Assembly: GCA_903889445.1 (NCBI GenBank)
Contig: CAISXF010000064.1
Location: 1-64,000, forward strand
Reading direction: 5' to 3'
DNA from: an uncultured Pseudomonadota bacterium
Lineage (GTDB): Bacteria; Pseudomonadota; Gammaproteobacteria; Methylococcales; Methylomonadaceae
DNA: 64,000 nucleotides
The notes under the pieces were generated by a model. That model did no database searches. It saw nothing but the letters and a program-made list of their open reading frames with translations, and was not told where the DNA came from. The translations under genes were made by a program, and so were the position numbers. Shown here in pieces: positions 35,303-44,226 of the stretch; the first letter of the stretch is position 1; every line of letters begins with the position of its first letter.

Positions 35303-36084
35303 GTGAAGAATTAGAAAAAATAGTAAACAAACCACGCAAGCCGCGTGTTGTAAAATTAAAAGAAACTGTCGAAAAAATCGTCAAGCCGAAAGTCGTTAAA
35401 ATCAAACCCGAAAAAATAACTGAAATAACTGCTGAACAGGTTACTCATTATTTACAAGCGCATCCTAATTTTTTTATTGAACACATTCATTTACTCGAAC
35501 ATCTCAGCATTCCACATGCAACCGTCGGCACCGTTTCGTTGATTTCAAAACAGCTCGAATTGTTTCGTTCGCGTTCGCAAGAAATGGAAAATAAACTAGT
35601 TGAATTAGTTGATATTGCGCGAGGCAACGACATGACGGTGAATCGAATGCACAAATTAAATTTGGCATTACTCGACGCGCTAACATTAGAAGATGTCATA
35701 ACGAATTTAAATATCGTGTTATCGGACTATTTTTTGACGGATTTTGTCGCCATTCGTTTAATTCAAGCCGAGCCACATCGGGATTTAAAAGGGCTTTTTC
35801 TGGCACCCGATAGCAAAGATTTAAAACCGTTTGAAAATGAACTCCGTTCAGGCATTCCCAGTTGCGGAAAACCCACGTTGACGCAAGCCCGCGTTCTGTT
35901 CGGCTTTCAAGCCAACGAAGTTAAATCTTGCGCGATTGTGCCAATGCTATTCACAGATTTAGAAGGTTTATTTGTCATCGGAAGTCGTGACGAAAATCGT
36001 TTTCATGCTGGCATGGGAAATCTATTTCTAACGCAAATGAGCGAAGTTATCGCCACCTGCTTAATCACATTATCACAGCAATAA
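35299..36084 (+). CDS. DUF484 (YigA-like) GAF-fold protein
   Basis: 261 residues. A lysine-rich N-terminal extension (about 1-45, [21 protein letters not shown]) precedes the DUF484 core: the [15 protein letters not shown] segment, [21 protein letters not shown] and a GAF-like half. The core usually starts near the N-terminus, so the basic extension is unusual. In relatives the next gene is xerC; here two other genes and a decayed xerC follow. Function unknown. Confidence 0.88.
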   Translation: MSEELEKIVNKPRKPRVVKLKETVEKIVKPKVVKIKPEKITEITAEQVTHYLQAHPNFFIEHIHLLEHLSIPHATVGTVSLISKQLELFRSRSQEMENKLVELVDIARGNDMTVNRMHKLNLALLDALTLEDVITNLNIVLSDYFLTDFVAIRLIQAEPHRDLKGLFLAPDSKDLKPFENELRSGIPSCGKPTLTQARVLFGFQANEVKSCAIVPMLFTDLEGLFVIGSRDENRFHAGMGNLFLTQMSEVIATCLITLSQQ

Positions 36085-36151
36085 AAATAAAAAGTAGGCG
36101 TAAATTTATCCACGTCCATTTTCTCTAATTTAAATTTTTAATATAAAAATC

Positions 36152-36664
36152 ATGTTGTTACTTATTTCATATCTCAAACTTTGCTGGTTTAAAAGCGATC
36201 CAATCGACTTATTACCAAGTCGTACTTTTTCACGCAACTGCATTATTTTCTACTTAATTTCAGGCATTATTGTCGAAGGTTTAATTGCTGATCCTGCCGA
36301 TGGCACATTGGAAGTGTCATTGCGTGCGGTGATGGCGTTTTCATCCGTCGCGACATTTTTATTTTTCCACAAAAATATTTTACTTTTTCAACGTATTTTC
36401 ACCGCGATTTTCGTGTGTGAAAACTTCATTATGGTGTTGGCGATTTTGTGCGAAGTGTTAGATTTTGCGTTGGTCAGAATGCACTTTGAATACCGAGCAG
36501 AAGTCGGAATTAGTTTAGCTGTATTTTTAGTGAGTTGGTATTTGGCCATTGTCGCGTACATTTTGCGCCGCTTTTTTGCGTTTAATGTCGGCAAAAGTTT
36601 GTCGTTAGCATTCGGCTATTTTATCTTAACCTACGGCATTCCAATGCTGTTCATGGATATTTAA
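36152..36664 (+). CDS. Polytopic membrane protein of unknown function
   Basis: 170 residues with about five hydrophobic segments (FYLISGIIVEGLI, AVMAFSSVATFLFF, AIFVCENFIMVLAILCEVL, ISLAVFLVSWYLAIVAYIL, LAFGYFILTYGIPMLFM). An N-terminal cytoplasmic segment FKSDPIDLLPSRTFS resembles the start of Yip1-like domains but the match is too weak to name. It ends 3 bases before the sulfatase gene, so the two are probably co-expressed and may act together at the inner membrane. Confidence 0.7.
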   Translation: MLLLISYLKLCWFKSDPIDLLPSRTFSRNCIIFYLISGIIVEGLIADPADGTLEVSLRAVMAFSSVATFLFFHKNILLFQRIFTAIFVCENFIMVLAILCEVLDFALVRMHFEYRAEVGISLAVFLVSWYLAIVAYILRRFFAFNVGKSLSLAFGYFILTYGIPMLFMDI

Positions 36665-36667
36665 ATT

Positions 36668-38572
36668 ATGCGTTTAGCCTTGTTTTCGCGATCACGGTTT
36701 TGTATTTTAGGGTTGTTTTTACTGATTAACTTAGTGGCATTTTCCCTGTTGCGCGTGGCGTTATTGGCGAAACAATGGGCTGACATCGACACACCGTTTT
36801 ATCAAATTACCTTCGCTTTTGTCATGGGCGCGATTCACGATCTGGCGTTTTACAGCTACTTTTTAATTCCGTTTACGCTCTATTTATTGGTAATTTCGAA
36901 TCGTTGGTATCAAAGCAAACCGCACAAATGGTTTGTGTTTTCAGGCTTTTTGCTGAACTTGTACGGCTTATTTTTTCTGATTCTTTCTGAATGGACATTC
37001 TGGGATGAATTCGGCGTGCGTTTCAATTTCATTGCGGTCGATTATTTAATTTACACGCACGAAGTCGTTCAAAATATCATCGAATCGTATCCGCTCGGCA
37101 AATTATTGACGGGGATTTTAATTATTACGATTGGCTGTTTTTGGTTGGTGAAAAATACGTTAGCCGTCACATTTTATGCAACAGAAAATTTTAAACGCCG
37201 CGCAAAAATTGCGGGCAGTTTGTGTTTATTGCCAGTGATAAGTTATTTTGCGATTGGTCGCACGACGTATCAATTCTCGCAAAACACTTATTTAAACGAA
37301 GTCGCAGCAAATGGCGCGTATCAATTTTTCTCAGCGTTTCGCAATAACGAACTGGATTATCATCGCTTTTATCGTTTGGCAGACGACGCGCAATTATCAG
37401 CAAAAATTAAAGCGGAACTCGGTGCGAAAAATGACGGTTTGTACAACATCAAACACCAAATCAAAGGGCAAGGCGCAGAAAAACGTTTGAACATTATTTT
37501 GATTACAGTCGAAAGTTTGAGCGCGGATTATTTGACTAAATTCGGCAACACCCAAAAAATTACGCCGTTTATGGATAATTGGTTTAAAGAAGGTGCGTTA
37601 TTCACCAACTTTTATGCGACGGGAACGCGCACCATTCGAGGCTTGGAAGCCTTAACGTTATCGATTCCACCGACGGCGGGACAATCGATTGTGAAACGCC
37701 CCGACAATGGAAAATTATTTAATTTGGGTCACGTTTTACAAGAACGCGGCTACGATACGGCGTTTTTATACGGTGGGCGCGGCTATTTCGACAACATGAA
37801 TGAATTTTATTCGGGCAATGGTTATCGCATTGTTGATGAAACTGAATTTACCAACGAGGAAATGACGTTTAAAAATGCGTGGGGCGTGTCAGATGACGTG
37901 ATTTTTAATCGCACCATGAAAGAAGCCGATAAGGATTTCGCCGAAAATAAACCGTTTTTCTTTCAAATTATGACGACCACAAATCATCGTCCGTATTCCT
38001 ATCCTGAAGGAAAAATCGATATTCCGTCAGGTCAAAGTCGTGAAGGCGCGGTGAAATATACCGATTACGCGATTCAAGAATTTATTAAAACGGCAAAAAC
38101 GAAACCGTGGTTTAACGATACGATTTTTGTGATGGTCGCGGATCATTGTGCGGGCAGTGCGCGAAAAACCGAATTGCCCGTTGATAAATATCATATTCCA
38201 CTGTTTATTTACGCGCCAAAACACGTTCCAGCGGTTGAAAATGCCACGCTTTCAAGTCAAATCGACGTTGCGCCAACTGTTTTGGGTTTGCTCAATTTGA
38301 ATTATGAAAGCCAATTTTATGGGCAGGATATTTTTAAAATGTCGCCGAAAAATGGACGTGCGTTGATCAGTAATTATCAGAAATTGGGCTTGTTCAAAGA
38401 CAATAAATTGGTGTATTTATCGCCGCAACAAAAAGTCGATATGGTGGACGATCCACTGGGTGAACATCAAATTTTGAATCCCGAAACACAACCCGATTTA
38501 ATCAATGACGTGATGGGTTATTATCAATCGGCGGATTATATTTGGACGCATCGATTGAGTCGCTATCCTTAA
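36668..38572 (+). CDS. LTA-synthase-type membrane sulfatase/phosphotransferase
   Basis: 634 residues: about five N-terminal membrane helices (1-200) and a periplasmic alkaline-phosphatase-like domain (about 270-600). Metal and nucleophile segments are ILITVESLSADYL, TGTRTIRGLEAL (nucleophile Thr320 or Thr322), WGVSDDVIF, FQIMTTTNHRPYSYP and VADHCAGSARK with YHIPLFIYAPK. Relatives transfer glycerophosphate or phosphoethanolamine (LtaS, MdoB/OpgB) onto envelope glycans. In a gram-negative cell a periplasmic-glucan or LPS modification is likelier than lipoteichoic acid. Inserted where xerC normally follows DUF484. Confidence 0.85.
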   Translation: MRLALFSRSRFCILGLFLLINLVAFSLLRVALLAKQWADIDTPFYQITFAFVMGAIHDLAFYSYFLIPFTLYLLVISNRWYQSKPHKWFVFSGFLLNLYGLFFLILSEWTFWDEFGVRFNFIAVDYLIYTHEVVQNIIESYPLGKLLTGILIITIGCFWLVKNTLAVTFYATENFKRRAKIAGSLCLLPVISYFAIGRTTYQFSQNTYLNEVAANGAYQFFSAFRNNELDYHRFYRLADDAQLSAKIKAELGAKNDGLYNIKHQIKGQGAEKRLNIILITVESLSADYLTKFGNTQKITPFMDNWFKEGALFTNFYATGTRTIRGLEALTLSIPPTAGQSIVKRPDNGKLFNLGHVLQERGYDTAFLYGGRGYFDNMNEFYSGNGYRIVDETEFTNEEMTFKNAWGVSDDVIFNRTMKEADKDFAENKPFFFQIMTTTNHRPYSYPEGKIDIPSGQSREGAVKYTDYAIQEFIKTAKTKPWFNDTIFVMVADHCAGSARKTELPVDKYHIPLFIYAPKHVPAVENATLSSQIDVAPTVLGLLNLNYESQFYGQDIFKMSPKNGRALISNYQKLGLFKDNKLVYLSPQQKVDMVDDPLGEHQILNPETQPDLINDVMGYYQSADYIWTHRLSRYP

Positions 38573-38575
38573 ATT

Positions 38576-38959
38576 ATGAAAGCACTTGCCGCAAAGCAAC
38601 TTACTGATTTTTTCACGCAATTAGAAATTGAATAGCGCGTATCGCTCCACACGCTGACCAATTGCCAACGGGATTTACACCACTTGACTGATTTTTGCTA
38701 CAAACAAAAGTTTGAACATTGGTCACGAACGATATTCGTCAACATGTCGCAAATCGGCAGCGGCAAGGTTTGGGCAGCGCGAGTTTACATTTGCAAGTGA
38801 ATTGTCAGCAATGCGGAGTTTTTATTACAATCCAGTCAAGATTTACGCGCAGTTCAAGAATTGCTCGGACACAACAGCATTAGCACCACGCAAATTTACA
38901 CGCATTTAGATTTCGATCATTTGGAGAAGACTCGCATCCACGGGCGAAAAAAAAGCTAG
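38576..38959 (+). pseudogene. xerC: Decayed xerC with frameshifts and an internal deletion
   Basis: Pieces of a tyrosine recombinase appear in order over 384 bases, compared with about 900 for a full gene. Frame 1 gives MKALAAKQLTDFFTQLEIE, an in-frame TAG, then VSLHTLTNCQRDLHHLTDF. A frameshift leads to DIRQHVANRQRQGLGSASL, another to [10 protein letters not shown], and the last to [24 protein letters not shown], ending in TAG. The region between LSAMRSFYY and [10 protein letters not shown], which holds the first catalytic Arg, Lys and HxR motif, is gone; the final His and catalytic Tyr remain recognisable. The site after DUF484 is the native xerC position. The rest of 38960-39053 is AT-rich leader for the next gene with a TACTAT -10-like hexamer. 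Confidence 0.88.
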
Positions 38960-39053
38960 TTTAGCTGCGCCAAAAACAGTAAAAATCTGCTACTATGCGC
39001 CTTACTTTTAAAACACAATCACGCAAAATATATTTCCTTTAAAGGTTCAAATT

Positions 39054-40133
39054 ATGGCGGCAAGCGAAAAAATAACAGACATAAAATCAAAAGGTACATT
39101 TTGGATACTCGGCGTATTAGCGTCGATTAGTGTTCTAGTGCTGTTTGTGTTTAGTCAGTGGTGGGGGCGAGAACCTCAACAATTTAACATTTTGGAATCA
39201 GCTATCTCACAGGCAAATCCTGACGCTGTCAAAGTTGAAAGTGCGGTCGACGAACACGGTGGCGCAATCGAAGCACAAAGCTACGAATTATTAGCAGCGG
39301 ATTTGCCTTTGGGTTACACCTACACGGCGACTTTGGCGCATATCGCCGATACATTATTGAATAAAAGTGGCGGCTATATTACCAACGACGTTGCACCGCC
39401 AGGCGTGTTGCTCGATAACATTACTAGCTGGGAATTTGGCGCGTTAGTCATGTTGCGCGATGCAACCACCGCGTTACGAAACCATTTTGCTCGCGACCAA
39501 TCTCAATCAGAACAAGATCCCGATTTGGCCATTGCTGAACCGTATTTCTATTATGAGCCGAATTCGTGGGCATTACCGGCAACCGAAGCGGAATATGAAA
39601 AAGGGATTCAAGCGTTGCACAAATACATGGGGCGTTTGCAAGATCCAAACGCGACCAAAAAAGCGCAATTTTATTCACGCGCCGATAACTTGTGGCAATA
39701 CACCGAGGTTGTAATTAAGCGTTTGGGCGATTTATCCACGCGATTAAGCTCGAATGCGTCGAGTAGTAACTTTGCCCCAGGTTTGACCAATTTAGAATTG
39801 GAAGAAGCAAGCGGTAAAACGGCAGCAAAAGTAACGTGGTTTGAAATCGATAACGTATTTTATGAAGCACGCGGCGCAAGTTGGGCGTTATTGCACATTT
39901 TGCGGGCGATTAAACACGATTTTCGCGATATTTTGCTTGATAAACGCGCCATGCGAACTGTCGATGTCATGATTCGCGAATTGGAAAACAGTTTAACGCC
40001 AACGTTAAGCCCAATGGTTTTAGACGGTAGTGGTTACGGTTTATTTGCCAATTATTCGTTATCAATGGCGAACTATATTGCGCGTGCAAACGCAGCAGCT
40101 CTCGATTTACGCGACATTATGAACAGAGGTTAA
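39054..40133 (+). CDS. DUF2333 family protein
   Basis: 359 residues with one N-terminal membrane helix (about 17-36) and a periplasmic or exposed helical domain. Family marks are LPLGYTYTATLAHIADTLLNKSGGYITNDVAPPG, DNITSWEFGALVMLRDATTALRN, FARDQSQSEQDPDL and AEYEKGIQALHKYMGRLQD. Function unknown; the family is common in gammaproteobacteria. AAAGG ribosome-binding site. Co-directional with DUF4389 4 bases downstream. Confidence 0.88.
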   Translation: MAASEKITDIKSKGTFWILGVLASISVLVLFVFSQWWGREPQQFNILESAISQANPDAVKVESAVDEHGGAIEAQSYELLAADLPLGYTYTATLAHIADTLLNKSGGYITNDVAPPGVLLDNITSWEFGALVMLRDATTALRNHFARDQSQSEQDPDLAIAEPYFYYEPNSWALPATEAEYEKGIQALHKYMGRLQDPNATKKAQFYSRADNLWQYTEVVIKRLGDLSTRLSSNASSSNFAPGLTNLELEEASGKTAAKVTWFEIDNVFYEARGASWALLHILRAIKHDFRDILLDKRAMRTVDVMIRELENSLTPTLSPMVLDGSGYGLFANYSLSMANYIARANAAALDLRDIMNRG

Positions 40134-40137
40134 AACA

Positions 40138-40440
40138 ATGGAAGAACAAATCAACATTCATTTATCGCAAGCGCAAACCTGGAAACGTATTTTTTTCATG
40201 TTACTTTTTGCCGTCATCGTGACGTTGGTACGTTGGCTGGCGTGGGCGGTGATTGTGTTACAGCTAATTTTTGTCTTATTAACAGGCGAAAAAAATAGTA
40301 ACACCTTAAATTTTGGGCGGAGTTTGGCAACGTATGCGTATCATATTTTGTTATTTTTAACCTTCAGTACCGAAACATTGCCGTTCCCCTTTTCACCGTG
40401 GAATATGTCGGCAGAACTAAAATTTCCTGACGAAAAGTAA
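40138..40440 (+). CDS. DUF4389 family small membrane protein
   Basis: 100 residues with two hydrophobic segments (about 17-50, and around 67-77) and the characteristic end HILLFLTFSTETLPFPFSPWN. The family is of unknown function and is often found next to lipase or DUF2333 genes. The gene ends 20 bases before a terminator, closing the DUF2333-DUF4389 unit. Confidence 0.82.
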   Translation: MEEQINIHLSQAQTWKRIFFMLLFAVIVTLVRWLAWAVIVLQLIFVLLTGEKNSNTLNFGRSLATYAYHILLFLTFSTETLPFPFSPWNMSAELKFPDEK

Positions 40441-40460
40441 CTCTTTCACGCATCAAAAAT

Positions 40461-40492
40461 GCCCTAGAATTTTTTGAGTTCTGGGGCTTTTT
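40461..40492 (+). terminator. Rho-independent terminator after DUF4389
   Basis: GCCCTAGAA (40461-40469) and TTCTGGGGC (40479-40487) pair with one mismatch and are followed by TTTTT. Confidence 0.8.
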
Positions 40493-40530
40493 AATGGAAC
40501 ATTTTTTCAAATTGAACGAGCAAAAATGCT

Positions 40531-41331
40531 ATGATTTTTTCACGAACTTTTTCACGCAAACAAATTCGATTTGCTTTGTTATCCAGTTTATTCAGTTTTT
40601 CATCGTTAGCGAATGCTGATTTTTTTGAATGGACGAACACCGAAATTCAATACCTTCACGGTGACAGTTATCGAATGCCGGCGAATCCTCGCAGTATCAG
40701 CCAATCTATTATCACCTTTACGCACGCAGATGGTTGGAAATTTGGACGTAATTTTATGTTTATGGACACGCTAATTACCGAAGATGGACAACCTTCGCAA
40801 ACGAGCGTTTATGGCGAAGCGTACAGTTATTTCAGTGCCGGAAAAATACTCGGCAAAGATTTGTCATTCAGCATTTTTAAAGATATTAACGCGACGATTG
40901 GCGTAAATGCTGGGGAAAATTTCGATAGTCCAAAAAGTGGTACACGCATTGCGTTGTATGGTTTTACCGTCGATTTTAATTTACCAGGCTTTAAACTTTT
41001 CTCCGTTGATGTTCTCCGCCATCAAATTCTGGAACCTTCCCTCACTGTACAAAATTCCTCTTGGCAATTTACGCCCGTGTGGAAACTGCCTTTTTCCATC
41101 TCCGATACAAAATGGAGTTTAGAAGGTTTTACCGATTTTATCGGTTCAAAAGGGGGCAATTATCACTACAACATATTGGCGCAACCGCAATTACGCTTAG
41201 ATGTGGGGGATTTGTGGGGCGACAGCAATCATCTTTTTGTGGGCGTTGAATACCAGTATTTTTATAACAAATACGGCATCAAAGGATTAAGCGAAAGTTT
41301 GCCGCAAGCGTTAATTTTGTGGAAATTTTAA
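40531..41331 (+). CDS. Tsx-like nucleoside-specific outer-membrane channel
   Basis: 266 residues. Signal peptide ends at ANA (about residue 30), followed directly by DFFEWTNTEIQYLHGDSY, the usual N-terminus of mature Tsx-like channels. The remainder alternates amphipathic strands and ends in phenylalanine (ILWKF), as expected for a 12-stranded barrel. Family members admit nucleosides; here the substrate is inferred by family only. Encoded alone after a terminator. Confidence 0.82.
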   Translation: MIFSRTFSRKQIRFALLSSLFSFSSLANADFFEWTNTEIQYLHGDSYRMPANPRSISQSIITFTHADGWKFGRNFMFMDTLITEDGQPSQTSVYGEAYSYFSAGKILGKDLSFSIFKDINATIGVNAGENFDSPKSGTRIALYGFTVDFNLPGFKLFSVDVLRHQILEPSLTVQNSSWQFTPVWKLPFSISDTKWSLEGFTDFIGSKGGNYHYNILAQPQLRLDVGDLWGDSNHLFVGVEYQYFYNKYGIKGLSESLPQALILWKF

Positions 41332-41357
41332 TTCAAATTTAAAACGGCATACTTAAA

Positions 41358-43190
41358 ATGATTTTAAAAAATGTTTCGCAACGTTCCACTTTTGTGTTTT
41401 TACTGCAACTTATTAGTTTGGCTGCCGCTTATTTTGTGACGGGGAAATTGGGAAATCTACTCGCCATTCCACCAGGTTATGCGTCTGCGGTGTTTCCAGC
41501 CTCTGGTATTGCTTTGGCTGGATTTTTACTTTGCGGAAATCGTGCTTTCTGGGGCACATTACTAGGTTCGTTTCTGTTTAATATCTCAATTTCTCTCATG
41601 GGAATCGATTTTTCAGAAAGTTTAAATCCTATTCTGATTTCACTGGCGATTGCTATCGGTTCAGGTGTACAAGCTATCGTTGGCGCGTATTTAGTCCGAC
41701 GATTTGCTGGATTTCCTAACGAATTCGCTGACGAAAAAAGTGTCTTATTATTTTTATTTTATGGCGGCATTATTAGCGCGTTAGTGAATTCGACGTTTTC
41801 CGTTTCGTTACTTGTCGCCACCGGACGAATTCCACTAGAAAATTCTTTTGTTAATTGGTTAACGTGGTGGGGGGGCGATGCGTTAGGCATTATGATTTTT
41901 ACGCCAGTATTTTTGGTTTGGGTGTCACGTTTTTCTGTTTTTAGTGGCAGACGATTGGCCATCACGCTGCCGATTTTAACAATGTTTTTGATGACGGTTA
42001 TCGCTGTTTTTTATGAAATCAAAAGCAGTAATGAGCGCATAACAACCTCATTTGAAAAAACCACCGAAGCGATGAATGTCGAATTAAAGAATTCATTGAC
42101 GACCCATTTGAATGTTTTAAAATCACTGAAAAGTTTTTATTCAGCATCCAAAACAGTGAGTTCAAAAGAATTTGAAACTTTCGTGACGCAATCGTTAGAC
42201 GATTTTAAAGGTGTACAAGCATTAGGTTTCAATCGTCGTGTGTTTGATTCTGAAAGAGAAGTATTAGAACAAAGTATGCGGTTAGAAGGTTATTCTAATT
42301 TCAAAATAACCGAGCGCGATGAAAATAAAAAATTGGTACGCTCAGGCAATCGTCCCGAATACTATCCCGTGACAATTATTGAGCCTTTCAAGACTAATGA
42401 AAAAGCGGTCGGTTACGATGTGTATTCTGATGCGGTTCGGCATGAAGCAATTGACAGAGCTGTGGCTACTGACGCACTTGCGCTAACAGCAAAAATTATT
42501 TTGGTTCAAGAGAAAGAAAAACAAAATGGTTTTCTCGCTTTTATTCCTATTTATCGTAATGACTTGCCACACGAAACATTGGAAGAGCGTCGCAAAGCCG
42601 TTTCAAGTGTTGTCACAGCGGTACTTCGTGGCACTGATATTATTACAGCTGCACTCCATTCGCATGATTTAACAGAATTTTCCTATCGATTAGTAGATAC
42701 AACCACACCTGGCACGGAAGAATTGATTTTTGCTAGTGACGAAAAAGAATTCGTACCGTTTGTTTTGCAAAGGAAGGGCATTTTTGGAGAGCAAAAAACG
42801 CTTATTGACAGCACTGTCATACCTATTGGTGGAAGAGATTGGCGGTTTGACATCGTCCCGACTTCAAGTTATTTCGCCCAGAATCGTTCTGCCAATGCCT
42901 GGTTAATTTTATTGGGTGGCATCGCATTAACAGTTTTAACGAGCTTAGTTTCGCTGGTATCGTCAGGTCGTCAACACAAACTTCAAGAACTTTTGGATAA
43001 GGTCGTCGTGGCAAATGAAGAGCTGACGGGTATGATGCGTTATAACGACATGAATGAACATATCAGCGAAGGTATTACGAATGAAACCTTAAAAGCCGAA
43101 CTCGAAAATAATACAAAGCAAATCAATGATGCAGGGCAGCGTGCGGTGGTGTTAATTAACAAAATGTTGATTGCCGCTAAACCTAAGTAA
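41358..43190 (+). CDS. MASE1-CHASE sensor protein lacking an output domain
   Basis: 610 residues. Residues about 10-215 are a MASE1 integral-membrane sensor (ISLAAAYFVTGKLGNLLAIPPGYASAVFPASGIALA… WWGGDALGIMIFTPVFL). A CHASE periplasmic ligand domain follows (about 240-430, HLNVLKSLKSFYSASKTVSSKEFETF… QALGFNRRVF… GFLAFIPIYRN), then a last membrane helix (about 513-533) and only some 70 cytoplasmic residues predicted to be helical. The usual histidine-kinase or GGDEF/EAL output is absent although the stop codon is clean and a terminator follows. It might signal through a partner, or be a truncated kinase. Confidence 0.83.
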   Translation: MILKNVSQRSTFVFLLQLISLAAAYFVTGKLGNLLAIPPGYASAVFPASGIALAGFLLCGNRAFWGTLLGSFLFNISISLMGIDFSESLNPILISLAIAIGSGVQAIVGAYLVRRFAGFPNEFADEKSVLLFLFYGGIISALVNSTFSVSLLVATGRIPLENSFVNWLTWWGGDALGIMIFTPVFLVWVSRFSVFSGRRLAITLPILTMFLMTVIAVFYEIKSSNERITTSFEKTTEAMNVELKNSLTTHLNVLKSLKSFYSASKTVSSKEFETFVTQSLDDFKGVQALGFNRRVFDSEREVLEQSMRLEGYSNFKITERDENKKLVRSGNRPEYYPVTIIEPFKTNEKAVGYDVYSDAVRHEAIDRAVATDALALTAKIILVQEKEKQNGFLAFIPIYRNDLPHETLEERRKAVSSVVTAVLRGTDIITAALHSHDLTEFSYRLVDTTTPGTEELIFASDEKEFVPFVLQRKGIFGEQKTLIDSTVIPIGGRDWRFDIVPTSSYFAQNRSANAWLILLGGIALTVLTSLVSLVSSGRQHKLQELLDKVVVANEELTGMMRYNDMNEHISEGITNETLKAELENNTKQINDAGQRAVVLINKMLIAAKPK

Positions 43191-43291
43191 CGGATAATGT
43201 GCAAGCAGGCATATTTGCATTGATTCCAATTTGACTAAACCTAACCAAGGCAAGATGCTTAGATTGTTGTTTCCTTGGTTTCAAATCAATA

Positions 43292-43331
43292 AAAAATTAG
43301 GGCGTTCAAAATTTTGAACGCCCTAATTTTT
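43292..43331. terminator. Perfect 40-bp palindromic bidirectional terminator
   Basis: Two 20-base arms (43292-43311, 43312-43331) are exactly complementary, with an A-run and a T-run at the outer ends, so it works for both the rightward sensor gene and the leftward CsgG-like gene. Confidence 0.9.
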
Positions 43332-43341
43332 CCGAAAAGAT

Positions 43342-44217
43342 TTATTCAAAAACCGTCACGCCTTGTAGCTTTTGTGGTGGCGGTTCAATTGCATTATTTT
43401 GGCGCGAATCGACGTTTGAGCTTCTGCCCGTCGCTTCACCGGAAACTTGATCAAAAACTTGTTCTTCGATTTGCCTGAAAACATCTTGCCCTAAACTTTT
43501 TGACACTTGCGAAACTACCGCGCCACGATTAGGTGTTGCCTGAGTACCAGGCGATAAAACTTTCGTATCTTGCCCGTCACCTGTCGCGCTAAAACTTGCC
43601 GTGATTTCGTAGGTTTTAGTGTTAATCAAACTAAATTCCGCCACCAACGTCAAACTCAAAATAGAATTCATCATGCTGTCATTGACTTGATAAGTGCTGT
43701 TGTTAAAGCTCATTTCGCTAACTCTGCCAAACAAAACGTAATCCGCGTGGGAAAAATCGCCTTTTTTGATTCGAGCAATGATGTTGTAAACCGATTCATT
43801 TTTTTTAGTTGGCGCGGGTTTGGCTTGCGTCAATTTAAATTGGCGCGAGTTAATCAATGCGCCTTTAATATCACCCGTAAATTTTTTCAATTCACCGTAT
43901 TCTACATACGAAAAATTGTGTTCGTGTTCATGAAAATCAGTGTTGCTGCTCGCGTTCAATTTACTTTTAGAAGACGACGAAGATTTATGTTTTGCCACTG
44001 CAACAGAACCATAATCATCTTCAGCTACGCCAGCATAACCGCTAGAAGCCGCAGCGGAACTTGAGGACGCAGAAAGTTTTTCAGTATTGTGATAATCAAC
44101 ATCGTGAATATATTCTTGAATCGTTTCGGAATAAGCCAAATCTGTCACTGCAATGGATTTCGCCATCACAGGACTTACAAAAACTAATCCCGCAAAAAAC
44201 GTCGCTAAAATTTTCAT
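43342..44217 (-). CDS. CsgG-like periplasmic protein with serine-rich insert
   Basis: 291 residues. Signal peptide ends at VMA (about 19). SIAVTDLAYSETIQEYI and the later YVLFGRVSEMSFNNSTYQVN… LVAEFSLINTKTYEI are typical of the CsgG/LpoB fold, with a Ser/Ala/Lys-rich insert (about 50-95: SASSSSAAASSG, KHKSSSSSKSK) and an acidic-histidine patch (FHEHEHNF). No lipobox cysteine, unlike LpoB next to it. Last gene of the leftward COG3014-YcfL-lpoB unit, 9 bases from lpoB; a helper in peptidoglycan synthase activation is an inference. Confidence 0.7.
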   Translation of the reverse strand: MKILATFFAGLVFVSPVMAKSIAVTDLAYSETIQEYIHDVDYHNTEKLSASSSSAAASSGYAGVAEDDYGSVAVAKHKSSSSSKSKLNASSNTDFHEHEHNFSYVEYGELKKFTGDIKGALINSRQFKLTQAKPAPTKKNESVYNIIARIKKGDFSHADYVLFGRVSEMSFNNSTYQVNDSMMNSILSLTLVAEFSLINTKTYEITASFSATGDGQDTKVLSPGTQATPNRGAVVSQVSKSLGQDVFRQIEEQVFDQVSGEATGRSSNVDSRQNNAIEPPPQKLQGVTVFE

Positions 44218-44226
44218 TGTGACGAC

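Noticed and set aside
38712-38909. 65-residue plus-strand ORF after the sulfatase gene
   Set aside because: It is one frame of the decayed xerC (contains [10 protein letters not shown]) and not an independent gene.
43240-43283. Short inverted repeat AACCAAGG / CCTTGGTT downstream of the MASE1-CHASE gene
   Set aside because: Only 8-bp arms with a long loop, directly before a much stronger perfect palindrome; no independent function can be supported.
43570-44064. 164-residue plus-strand frame opposite the CsgG-like gene
   Set aside because: Rich in Arg, Phe and Ile as expected for antisense of the coding strand; no start signal.
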